Source: Chitinophagaceae bacterium (GTDB lineage: Bacteria > Bacteroidota > Bacteroidia > Chitinophagales > Chitinophagaceae). Taken from it: DNA of 7,567 nt. Both the position numbers and the translations under genes were made by a program. Below, one piece after another: positions 1-6,493 of the stretch. Positions within the stretch are counted from its first letter, which is position 1, and each line of letters starts with the position of its first letter. The DNA lies in the NCBI GenBank assembly GCA_019454915.1, contig JACFNM010000204.1, positions 1-7,567 of the forward strand, written 5' to 3'. Under the pieces are notes generated by a model, which saw nothing but the letters and a program-made list of their open reading frames with translations, searched no databases and was not told the origin of the DNA.

Positions 1-2022
1 GGAGATAAAGGCAGTACCGGTTACTCTGCGCTGAATCAAATTAATAAAACGAATCTTAATCGGTTAAAAGTTGCATGGGTATATCATACCGGAGATGCAC
101 GAGCCGGTAATCGCTCTACAATACAGTGCAATCCGATTATTGTAAACAACATAATGTATGTAACGTCGCCTCAATTGAAATTGGTTGCATTACACCCCGG
201 TACAGGAAGAGAATTATGGCGCTTCGATCCTTTCGCTAACGAAACAGCCACTGGCGTTAACCGCGGTGTTACGTACTGGCAGGATGGTGGTGATAAAAGA
301 GTCTTCTTTAGCGCCGGCAAATATCTCTACGCACTCAACGCTGAAAACGGAAAACTGATTGATGAGTTTGGCGATAAAGGGAAGGTTGATCTGAGAGTAG
401 GGCTTGGTCGCGATACCTCTCTGCTGGATGTGAGTGCAAGTTCTCCGGGTATTATCTATAAAGACCTGCTGATACAGGGCAGCACGGTAGGTGAAGGCTA
501 TGATGCGGCGCCGGGCTTTGTGCGGGCATACTCTGCACGTGACGGTAAAATAGTGTGGACATTCCATACCATTCCTCAACCGGGAGAATTCGGATACGAT
601 ACCTGGGATAGCGCATCATATAAGCAGGTAGGCGGGACAAATTCCTGGGCGGGCATGAGTGTAGATGAACAGAAAGGAATCGTTTACATTCCACTTGGTT
701 CGCCGGCATTTGATTTTTACGGAGGCAACCGGAAAGGCGCCAATCTATTTGGTAATTCCCTTGTTGCATTGGATGCACAAACGGGTGAACGTATCTGGCA
801 TTATCAACTGGTGCATCACGATCTCTGGGATTATGATTTACCCGCGCCGCCAACCCTGGTTACCCTGCAAAATGATGGAAAAATGATTGATGCCGTTGCC
901 CAGACTACCAAGATGGGGATGCTGTTCCTGTTTGACAGGTATAATGGTCAGCCTGAATTTCCGATTGAAGAAAGGGCGGTACCTGCTTCCCTCCTACCGG
1001 GAGAGTTTGCTTCTCCCACGCAGCCTTTTCCGTTGAAGCCTCCACCATTTTCCCGGCAAACCTTTTCAGACAATGATATCACCGACATATCCGACAGCGC
1101 ATATCAATATATTAAAGCAAAAATTGGCGATGCCAAATTCGGAGGTATATATACCCCTCCGGATACCCGTGGTGTAGTGCAGTTTCCCGGAACAAGGGGT
1201 GGTGGGGAATGGGGTGGCGCTTCCTTTGATCCGGAAACAGGTATATTGTATGTAAATGCCAATGAGACGCCTATGCTGATCAAAATGAAACCGTTGTCTG
1301 TAGCAGATGATTCCGGCATGTCGGAGGGAGAAAAAATCTATACGTTAAATAATTGCACGATCTGCCATGGTGCAAAAAGGGAGGGCACAAATGGGTTTCC
1401 GTCGTTACTGCAATTGCAAAAGAAGTATTCGGGAAAACAGTTGGCAGATATTATACAAAAAGGCCGGGGACAAATGCCCGCATTTCCCAACCTGAGTGAA
1501 GCGGAGAGAAATGCGCTAGTAGATTTTTTGTTGAATAAAAAAGGAATAACAAACAGTAGAGATAAAAAGGATGCGATGGTTACTCCCAATCGCTATGTAC
1601 ATGATGGCTGGACGCCATTAATGGATAAGGATGGTCATCCCGGTGTAAAACCACCCTGGGGTACACTCAATGCCATTGATCTGAACACAGGTGAAATCAT
1701 CTGGCGTAAACCCTTAGGTGAATACCCCGAACTGGTAAAAAAGGGAATAAGGCAAACAGGTACGCCCAATCTTGGCGGCGCAGTGGTTACTGCCGGCGGA
1801 TTGCTGATTATAGCGGCTACCTACGATGAAAAGCTGAGGATATTTGATAAAGAAAACGGTGATCTGTTATGGGAATATAAATTGCCGGCAGGCGGTTATG
1901 CTACCCCCGCAACTTATATGTACAATGGTAAACAATATATAGTAATTGCAGCCGGGGGAGGTGGTAAAGTTGGAACGCTTTCTGCGGATGCTTTTGTGGC
2001 ATTTTGTTTGGGCGACGATTAG
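1..2022 (+). CDS. PQQ-dependent dehydrogenase with internal cytochrome c domain (5' partial)
   Basis: The reading frame is open from base 1, so the true start and any signal peptide lie outside; 673 residues are visible. The first visible residues (GDKGSTGYSALNQIN, then LKVAW) already match the N-terminal region of quinoprotein glucose/alcohol dehydrogenases, so the ATG at 154 is internal. Family marks follow: HHDLWDYDLP (272-281), TPPDTRG and GGGEWGGASFDPETG in the middle, PPWGTLNAIDLNTGE and GTPNLGG near the end, and a Gly-rich IAAGGGGK close to the C-terminus. A cytochrome c domain (about 440-510) has the haem motif CTICH (452-456) and a likely Met ligand at 492 in RGQMPAF. Such enzymes oxidise sugars or alcohols in the periplasm with PQQ; the attached haem probably passes electrons to the respiratory chain. 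The overall layout resembles membrane glucose dehydrogenase, but the substrate cannot be read from sequence. The gene stops with TAG and faces the next gene tail to tail. Confidence 0.93.
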   Translation, partial: GDKGSTGYSALNQINKTNLNRLKVAWVYHTGDARAGNRSTIQCNPIIVNNIMYVTSPQLKLVALHPGTGRELWRFDPFANETATGVNRGVTYWQDGGDKRVFFSAGKYLYALNAENGKLIDEFGDKGKVDLRVGLGRDTSLLDVSASSPGIIYKDLLIQGSTVGEGYDAAPGFVRAYSARDGKIVWTFHTIPQPGEFGYDTWDSASYKQVGGTNSWAGMSVDEQKGIVYIPLGSPAFDFYGGNRKGANLFGNSLVALDAQTGERIWHYQLVHHDLWDYDLPAPPTLVTLQNDGKMIDAVAQTTKMGMLFLFDRYNGQPEFPIEERAVPASLLPGEFASPTQPFPLKPPPFSRQTFSDNDITDISDSAYQYIKAKIGDAKFGGIYTPPDTRGVVQFPGTRGGGEWGGASFDPETGILYVNANETPMLIKMKPLSVADDSGMSEGEKIYTLNNCTICHGAKREGTNGFPSLLQLQKKYSGKQLADIIQKGRGQMPAFPNLSEAERNALVDFLLNKKGITNSRDKKDAMVTPNRYVHDGWTPLMDKDGHPGVKPPWGTLNAIDLNTGEIIWRKPLGEYPELVKKGIRQTGTPNLGGAVVTAGGLLIIAATYDEKLRIFDKENGDLLWEYKLPAGGYATPATYMYNGKQYIVIAAGGGGKVGTLSADAFVAFCLGDD

Positions 2023-2041
2023 CAGGCTAAATAAGAGACGA

Positions 2042-2061
2042 CAATCCAATTATCTGGATTG
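2042..2061. terminator. Hairpin between convergent genes, possible bidirectional terminator
   Basis: CAATCCA and TGGATTG form a perfect 7-bp stem around a 6-nt loop in the 54-base gap between the two convergent stop codons. No U-run follows on either strand, so it is not a classical intrinsic terminator. Its position suggests a role in ending or protecting both transcripts, but this is inference. Confidence 0.4.
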
Positions 2062-2076
2062 CAGACCTAACCTGTA

Positions 2077-2895
2077 TTATTCAAAAAATATGCGTATCGT
2101 CTGGTAAAACAGGCGATTCTGGATATGCGCCGATTGATTTTCGGTATAGCCCTGCAGTCCCAGTAACCCGGCAGCATTCCCCTTATTAATCGCGATTTCC
2201 AGGTATCCTGCGGCATTAAACAATGCCAGTTTTTCTCCTTCGGGAACATCGGCGTAGGTATCACTGATCTTATCAATCACCTCATCCCTTTTAAATGCAA
2301 TCGTAAATCGCCTTCCTTTCCTTTGTGATTCAAACTCTTCCCTGGTGATGTTAATGACCACGTTTTCGAAGTGGTCTATAAAAATGATATGTCCTTCCAT
2401 CCAGTTGTCTCCCAGCATGGGCCGCAACGGATTCTTTTCAATGATATCTACATCAGAAATTCCAATTCGATGGATACTCTCGCCATCCCTGATGGATTGA
2501 ATGCTCTTACCAAAAACGCGAACCGCCTGGAGCGTGTCGCGGTGAACACTTTTATCCATAGGAAGTCCGATGACTATTTCCGGGCGTCCTTCGGTTATCA
2601 TCGTGAGTAGTCCGTTATCGGCACATAGGATATACTGTTGACGGTGGAACGCGAGTAAGAGATGGTCATTCCTGTTTTCAAAAAGATTCACCAGTATGAT
2701 ATGGAAAGTGAATTCCGGAAAGTTTTTGATAGCATTACGACACAGGTAGGCGGCTCTGGGATAATTGAAGGGGGTGAGTTCATGACTGATATCCACGAGA
2801 TGACATCCGGATACAGCTTGCAGCAGTTGTCCTTTGATAGCGCCTGTGAGGTAATCACTCTTGCCAATATCCGATGTAAGCGTAATTAAAGGCAT
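2077..2895 (-). CDS. SAM hydroxide adenosyltransferase (DUF62) family protein
   Basis: A protein of 272 residues from the ATG at 2895. That start is preferred because MPLITLTSDIG matches the usual beginning of the family; a GTG at 2922 would add nine residues. Characterised members split S-adenosylmethionine with water into adenosine and methionine and are related to fluorinases and chlorinases. Visible family marks are TSDIG (8-11), VDISHE (34-39), ADNGLL (92-97), DHFENVVINI (174-183) and a C-terminal domain with NAAGYLEIAINKG (228-239). The characteristic VDPGVGxxR segment, which carries catalytic Asp and Arg in archaeal enzymes, is replaced by VNLFENRND (69-77), and the expected His segment around 118-130 is poorly conserved. 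Activity is therefore uncertain. No sigma-ABfr promoter or clear ribosome binding site is visible upstream. The gene stands alone, convergent with the PQQ dehydrogenase and divergent from the tRNA. The family call is secure; the function is not. Confidence 0.85.
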   Translation of the reverse strand: MPLITLTSDIGKSDYLTGAIKGQLLQAVSGCHLVDISHELTPFNYPRAAYLCRNAIKNFPEFTFHIILVNLFENRNDHLLLAFHRQQYILCADNGLLTMITEGRPEIVIGLPMDKSVHRDTLQAVRVFGKSIQSIRDGESIHRIGISDVDIIEKNPLRPMLGDNWMEGHIIFIDHFENVVINITREEFESQRKGRRFTIAFKRDEVIDKISDTYADVPEGEKLALFNAAGYLEIAINKGNAAGLLGLQGYTENQSAHIQNRLFYQTIRIFFE

Positions 2896-3035
2896 GAACA
2901 GTTTTGGTAATAAATGAGCCACCGAAATTCCTGAAAAAATAAGCGACTGCCACCGTAATAAGCGGTATTTGATGAATTACAGAAATGAGGATTAGGGAGA
3001 TCAGAGTACGCTGATACTGCAGGATTTTTTAATAG

Positions 3036-3066
3036 TTTGGCAGAATCCGATTTTCTATTATTTTTG
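3036..3066 (+). promoter_or_regulatory. Sigma-ABfr-type promoter for tRNA-Lys
   Basis: TTTG at 3036-3039 (the -33 element) is followed after exactly 19 nt by TATTTTTG at 3059-3066, a full match to the Bacteroidota -7 consensus TAnnTTTG. Transcription would start around 3073, giving a leader of about 65-70 nt before the tRNA at 3140. No other promoter-like pair of this quality was seen in the non-coding parts of the window. Confidence 0.8.
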
Positions 3067-3139
3067 CACTCCCAAAAATGATACTTTCGGGCTGCAACGC
3101 TTTAAAAAGAGCAGTTTTGAGGGTCATGGGGTAATTGCA

Positions 3140-3212
3140 GATTCCGTAGCTCAGTTGGTAGAGCATAACACTTTTAATGTTAGGGCCCTGGGTTCGAGTC
3201 CCAGCGGGATCA
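3140..3212 (+). tRNA. tRNA-Lys (anticodon UUU)
   Basis: The 73-nt cloverleaf folds completely. The acceptor stem is GATTCCG with CGGGATC (7 bp, one T-G wobble). The D-arm is GCTC/GAGC with loop AGTTGGTA. The anticodon stem TAACA/TGTTA holds loop CTTTTAA, with anticodon TTT at 3173-3175, which reads AAA/AAG lysine codons. The variable loop is GGGCC, and the T-arm is CTGGG/CCCAG with loop TTCGAGT. The discriminator base is A at 3212. The 3' CCA is not encoded (CGA follows), so CCA must be added after transcription. It lies about 70 nt after a sigma-ABfr promoter and is followed closely by a terminator, so it looks like a single-gene tRNA unit. Confidence 0.97.
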
Positions 3213-3223
3213 CGAAGTGATCC
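3207..3223 (+). repeat. Inverted repeat spanning the tRNA 3' end
   Basis: GGATCAC (3207-3213) and GTGATCC (3217-3223) are perfect 7-bp complements separated by GAA. The left arm is most of the 3' acceptor strand plus the discriminator base of tRNA-Lys. In the precursor RNA this compact hairpin could compete with the acceptor stem; a processing role is inference. Confidence 0.7.
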
Positions 3224-3255
3224 AAAGCGATATGCTGACGTATATCGCTTTTTTT
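3224..3255 (+). terminator. Rho-independent terminator after tRNA-Lys
   Basis: AAAGCGATAT (3224-3233) pairs perfectly with ATATCGCTTT (3242-3251) around an 8-nt loop, and the right arm runs into seven consecutive T residues (3249-3255). It starts 11 nt after the tRNA 3' end, as expected for a monocistronic tRNA transcript. Confidence 0.9.
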
Positions 3256-3383
3256 CGTTAGCAAACCGAAACAAGAAGTATATCCCGGATCACGCGGGAA
3301 GCCCCAGTAGGTTTGTTTAACGAAACACCACAGACAAGGATACTTTACTTTCTAGGTGAATAGGATACACTATTCTTCGGGGT

Positions 3384-3530
3384 GTGAAAAGCTATCTGGT
3401 AATTCGTATTATAATAGGATTAACCCTCTGTCTGTCAATCCTTACCGATAAATTGCTCTGTGAAAACACACTACCCTGTACGCAAATAACAAAAATGCAG
3501 GAAGCACCCCGGGCGACATTAAAAAAATGA
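3384..3530 (+). CDS. Possible small ORF, 48 residues, hydrophobic N-terminus (doubtful)
   Basis: A GTG-initiated frame encodes 48 residues and ends with TGA. The start MKSYLVIRIIIGLTLCLSIL (reading GTG as Met) has a positive residue and then a hydrophobic stretch, like a signal peptide or single membrane anchor. Three Cys (16, 26, 32) lie in or after it, followed by a polar, lysine-ended tail. Against it: the start is GTG, there is no convincing ribosome binding site, the only promoter hint is the lone TAGGTTTG at 3308, and I recognise no family. It could be chance coding. Confidence 0.15.
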   Translation: MKSYLVIRIIIGLTLCLSILTDKLLCENTLPCTQITKMQEAPRATLKK

Positions 3531-3599
3531 AAAATATCTAACCTCCTATTTCTATTTCCACCCAACACAATAATTCGCAGGTAATCCTTACTGACAGAC
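3430..3599. repeat. Short combined direct and inverted repeat
   Basis: AATCCTTAC occurs at 3437-3445 and again at 3583-3591. The first copy is preceded by GTCTGTCA (3430-3437) and the second is followed by TGACAGAC (3592-3599), its exact reverse complement. The unit is short, so chance is possible; no transposase remnant lies between the copies. Confidence 0.35.
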
Positions 3600-3639
3600 G
3601 AAAGAGGGAAATAGCCCTGTTAGCAATTCTGTCTCCGTG

Positions 3640-4542
3640 TCATAGTCCCGTTACCTTTCTGATATAACTCCTTGCTATCAATGCATATTCCAAAGGATTG
3701 GCTTTTGCAGGATCCTGCTCGGCTTCAACTACCATCCAGCCTCTATAATCGCTTGCTCTAATGACTTCGGCTAACGCCGGAAAATCTATACAACCTTCAG
3801 AATCACCGGGAACCGTAAATACTCCGGACCTTACGGCATCCAGAAAACTCATCCGGTTTTCTTTTACCTGCTCCAATACATGAGGGCGAATATCCTTGAG
3901 ATGAATATGTGCGGTACGCGAAATAAACTGCTTCAAACATTCAACCGGGTCTTCTCCCGCAAAATAAAAATGACCGCAATCATAATTCAAATAAACATTC
4001 TCCGAATCGGTCTCATTGAGCAACCTCTCTGTTTCTTCACGTGTTTGAATGCAGGTTCCCATATGATGATGAAATGCCAGTCTGAACCCCCGGTCGCGTG
4101 CTATCTTACCCAGTTCATTTAGACCGTAGGTAAAATTCTTCCATTCCTCTTCATTATTCAACATCCCCTTTCCTTCCAGCACCGGTACGTCTTTTTTCCC
4201 CTGGCAACTGTTTCCGGTTTCGCCACCTCCGATCACCTTCGCTCCCAAAGCCTCCAGGAAATCCAGAAGTTGCATAAAATTCTTCTTATTCTCATCCAGT
4301 GACTTAGTCGTCAGTTCATAGCTGTTCCACTGATTACAAATCTGAAGCCCTCTCAGACTAAGAGCTTTTTTTAACACGTCTATATCACGTGGGAATTTAT
4401 TTCCTACTTCACAGCCCGTAAATCCGGCCAAAGCCATTTCGCTGATGCACTGTTCAAAACTATTTTCAGCGCCCAGCTCCGGCATATCATCATTGGTCCA
4501 GTTGATGGGAGCAATTCCTAACTGTATATTCTCAAAATTCAT
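3640..4542 (-). CDS. iolE: Myo-inosose-2 dehydratase (IolE)
   Basis: This 300-residue protein dehydrates 2-keto-myo-inositol (scyllo-inosose) to 3D-(3,5/4)-trihydroxycyclohexane-1,2-dione, the second step of myo-inositol catabolism, in the cytoplasm. It is a xylose-isomerase-like TIM barrel. Visible family marks are the N-terminal LGIAPINWTNDDMPELG (8-24), GCEVGNKFP (43-51), IGGGETGN (104-111), AFHHHMGTCIQT (156-167), NYDCGHFYFAGEDP (186-199), HIHLKDIRP (212-220) and VVEAEQDP (271-278). The Asp, His and Glu residues in these segments are the likely metal ligands. The ATG at 4542 is chosen because the protein then begins as the family does and follows the iolD stop by 4 nt. An ATG at 4590 would add 16 residues and overlap iolD. 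It is the last gene of the operon visible here. Length agrees with known IolE proteins of about 300 residues. Downstream of the stop there is no obvious terminator. Confidence 0.92.
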   Translation of the reverse strand: MNFENIQLGIAPINWTNDDMPELGAENSFEQCISEMALAGFTGCEVGNKFPRDIDVLKKALSLRGLQICNQWNSYELTTKSLDENKKNFMQLLDFLEALGAKVIGGGETGNSCQGKKDVPVLEGKGMLNNEEEWKNFTYGLNELGKIARDRGFRLAFHHHMGTCIQTREETERLLNETDSENVYLNYDCGHFYFAGEDPVECLKQFISRTAHIHLKDIRPHVLEQVKENRMSFLDAVRSGVFTVPGDSEGCIDFPALAEVIRASDYRGWMVVEAEQDPAKANPLEYALIARSYIRKVTGL

Positions 4543-4546
4543 GGCG

Positions 4547-6409
4547 TTAAAATATCCGTTGTTGTTTCTTATTCTCCTTATAAACCTCATAGGCTTTTTG
4601 CACTGTAGCCGAAGTTGAGACCTCCGCTACCGGCACTTCCCACCACGCATTGTAGCCTTTTACCGTGCGATGCAGATGTGTTTCTATATATACCACAGTA
4701 GTACGGGACTGCTTCTTCGCCTTAGCAAGCGCTTCTTTCAGAGACGCGGCATCCGTAGCCGGTAAAACAACGGCCCCGAGGCTTTCCGCATTCTTTACGA
4801 AATCTACCGGTAATACCGCACCACTCAACTGCCCCGTTTGATTCTCGCGGTAACGATATTGGGTTCCAAAACGGTTACTGCCAATACTTTCCGATAATCC
4901 TCCAATACTCGCGTAACCATCATTATTCAGCAAGAGAATAGTGAAACGAACACCTTCCTGAATCGCCGTAATGATTTCATGATTGTTCATCAGGTAACCG
5001 CCATCCCCGCAGATGATATAAACTTCCCTGTCGGGCTCAGCCATTTTCACACCTAATCCCGCTGCTATTTCATACCCCATAGTGGAATAGCCATATTCAA
5101 GGTGAAAATTCTTCGGACCCGTAGCCCTCCATAGTTTATGCAAATCACCCGGAGCGCTTCCTGAAGCATTGATCATGATGTCTTCTCTGTCCATGAAGCC
5201 GTTCAGTGTCCCGATAACAATCGCCTGGTCTATGGGTGGATTTGTACCATTTCCATCTTTATAAATCTGCGTTACCTCATCATCCCAGTCTTTATTCATC
5301 TTAGCAATTCGTTGACGGTATGCTGCTTCTACTTCGTAATCGTTCAGTAGCGAAAGCAATTCTTCGAGGGTCACTTTTGCATCTCCGGTGAGCGGTAAGG
5401 CATGTTGCTTATGAGAATCAAATTCACTTACATTGATATTGATAAACCGAACATCGGGGTTCTTAAATATGGACTTTGAAGCCGTTGTAAAATCACTGTA
5501 TCGTGTGCCAATACCTATTACAACATCTGCTTCATTGGCAATCTCAATCGCATACCTGGTCCCCGTAGCACCCAGTCCGCCGAGACAATAAGACGCATCA
5601 TACCTCACGGAGCCTTTTCCAGCAAAGGTTTCTCCAACAGGGATACCGATCTTCGTTGAAAATCGATCTAACACCTCGCTTGCCTCGCTATATTTCACTC
5701 CACCACCGGCCACAATTACCGGTTTCTTTGCTCCTTTAATCCATTCTGCTGCCCTTTTCAACGCATGAATGTCCGGGCGCTGACGTGGAATGTGCCATAC
5801 CCTTTTTTCAAACATAGAGGCGGGGAAATCGTAAGCATGTGTTTGCACATCCTGTGGCATTGAAAGCGTAACGGTTCCGGTGTCAGCAGGAGATGTGAGT
5901 ACACGCATCGCCTCCGGTAAAGCAAAAATGAGTTGCTCGGGACGATTGATCCTGTCCCAGTATTTTGAAACCGGTTTAAAGCAATCATTAACGGATATAT
6001 CCTGCGTGGCAGCACTTTCCAATTGCTGCAAAACAGGCGCGGGCTCCCGCGTCGCAAAAATATCACCGGGTAGCAGAAGTACCGGCAGGCGATTGATGGT
6101 GGCCATTGCCGCTCCGGTAAGCATATTTGTTGCTCCGGGACCAATAGAAGTGGTACATACAAAAGTGCTCAGCCTGTTTTTGGCTTTTGCATACGCAGCC
6201 GCCGTATGCACCATAGACTGTTCGTTCCGGCATTGATAGTAACGGAAATCAGGATTTTCCTGCAACGCCTGTCCAATACCTGCAACATTACCATGCCCGA
6301 AAATTCCAAAGCATCCGGCGAAAAAAGGATACTCCACGCCGTCACGCTCGACATACTGATTTTTCAGAAAGGCTATTGTCGCCTGTGCTACGGTTAATCT
6401 TTTTTTCAT
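4547..6409 (-). CDS. iolD: 3D-(3,5/4)-trihydroxycyclohexane-1,2-dione hydrolase (IolD)
   Basis: This 620-residue thiamine-diphosphate enzyme hydrolytically opens the six-membered dione ring made by IolE to give 5-deoxy-D-glucuronate. The three-domain ThDP layout is visible. The N-terminal PYR domain has RNEQSMVHTAAAYAKA with the cofactor-activating Glu at 63, and TSIGPGATNML (87-97). The central domain includes PVIVAGGGVKYSEA. The C-terminal PP domain has the ThDP/Mg motif CGDGGYLMNNHE (467-478). GYNAWWEVPVAEVS near the end is typical of IolD rather than of acetolactate synthases. The ATG at 6409 gives the family-like start MKKRLTVAQATIAFL; a TTG at 6457 would add 16 residues unlike the family. 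An 84-base AT-rich gap separates it from the upstream aldolase, and iolE begins 4 nt after its stop. No key residue is missing. Confidence 0.94.
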   Translation of the reverse strand: MKKRLTVAQATIAFLKNQYVERDGVEYPFFAGCFGIFGHGNVAGIGQALQENPDFRYYQCRNEQSMVHTAAAYAKAKNRLSTFVCTTSIGPGATNMLTGAAMATINRLPVLLLPGDIFATREPAPVLQQLESAATQDISVNDCFKPVSKYWDRINRPEQLIFALPEAMRVLTSPADTGTVTLSMPQDVQTHAYDFPASMFEKRVWHIPRQRPDIHALKRAAEWIKGAKKPVIVAGGGVKYSEASEVLDRFSTKIGIPVGETFAGKGSVRYDASYCLGGLGATGTRYAIEIANEADVVIGIGTRYSDFTTASKSIFKNPDVRFININVSEFDSHKQHALPLTGDAKVTLEELLSLLNDYEVEAAYRQRIAKMNKDWDDEVTQIYKDGNGTNPPIDQAIVIGTLNGFMDREDIMINASGSAPGDLHKLWRATGPKNFHLEYGYSTMGYEIAAGLGVKMAEPDREVYIICGDGGYLMNNHEIITAIQEGVRFTILLLNNDGYASIGGLSESIGSNRFGTQYRYRENQTGQLSGAVLPVDFVKNAESLGAVVLPATDAASLKEALAKAKKQSRTTVVYIETHLHRTVKGYNAWWEVPVAEVSTSATVQKAYEVYKENKKQQRIF

Positions 6410-6493
6410 ACTCTGATTTTTAATAACTGAATATTTTATTAGAGCAATCCTGAACAAATATCAAATATCTATTTCCAATCTTAATCTTACATA

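Larger units (their letters stand above)
3256..3639. other. Intergenic region without a confident gene
   Basis: These 384 bases separate the tRNA terminator from the 3' end of the inositol operon. They hold a doubtful 48-codon plus-strand ORF (3384-3530), a paired short repeat (3430-3445 and 3583-3599), a small hairpin TCCCG/CGGGA (3283-3287 with 3295-3299), and a lone -7-like TAGGTTTG at 3308-3315 that has no -33 partner. No clear terminator for the minus-strand operon is visible; AGGG/CCCT at 3605-3618 is only 4 bp. Confidence 0.6.

Noticed and set aside
154..156. ATG as the start of the PQQ dehydrogenase
   Set aside because: The frame is open to base 1 and the upstream residues match the conserved N-terminal region of the family, so this Met is internal.
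452..853. Long minus-strand ORFs inside the PQQ gene, and similar shadows inside the iol genes
   Set aside because: They have no family-like motifs and overlap strongly supported genes in other frames.
2896..3035. Possible promoter for the DUF62 gene on the minus strand
   Set aside because: Only TATTTTTT, a near match to the -7 element, was found, with no TTTG about 19 nt upstream.
3029..3274. Minus-strand 81-codon ORF over the tRNA region
   Set aside because: It is the antisense translation of tRNA-Lys and its flanks; such peptides are common false predictions opposite tRNA genes.
3308..3315. TAGGTTTG as a promoter for the small ORF
   Set aside because: It matches the -7 consensus, but no TTTG lies 19-21 nt upstream.
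3605..3618. Terminator for the inositol operon
   Set aside because: AGGG/CCCT gives only a 4-bp stem and the following sequence lacks a solid T-run.
6410..6493. Internal promoter in the AT-rich gap between the aldolase and iolD
   Set aside because: Two overlapping GATATTTG sequences on the minus strand each miss the TAnnTTTG consensus by one base and have no -33 partner at the right distance.
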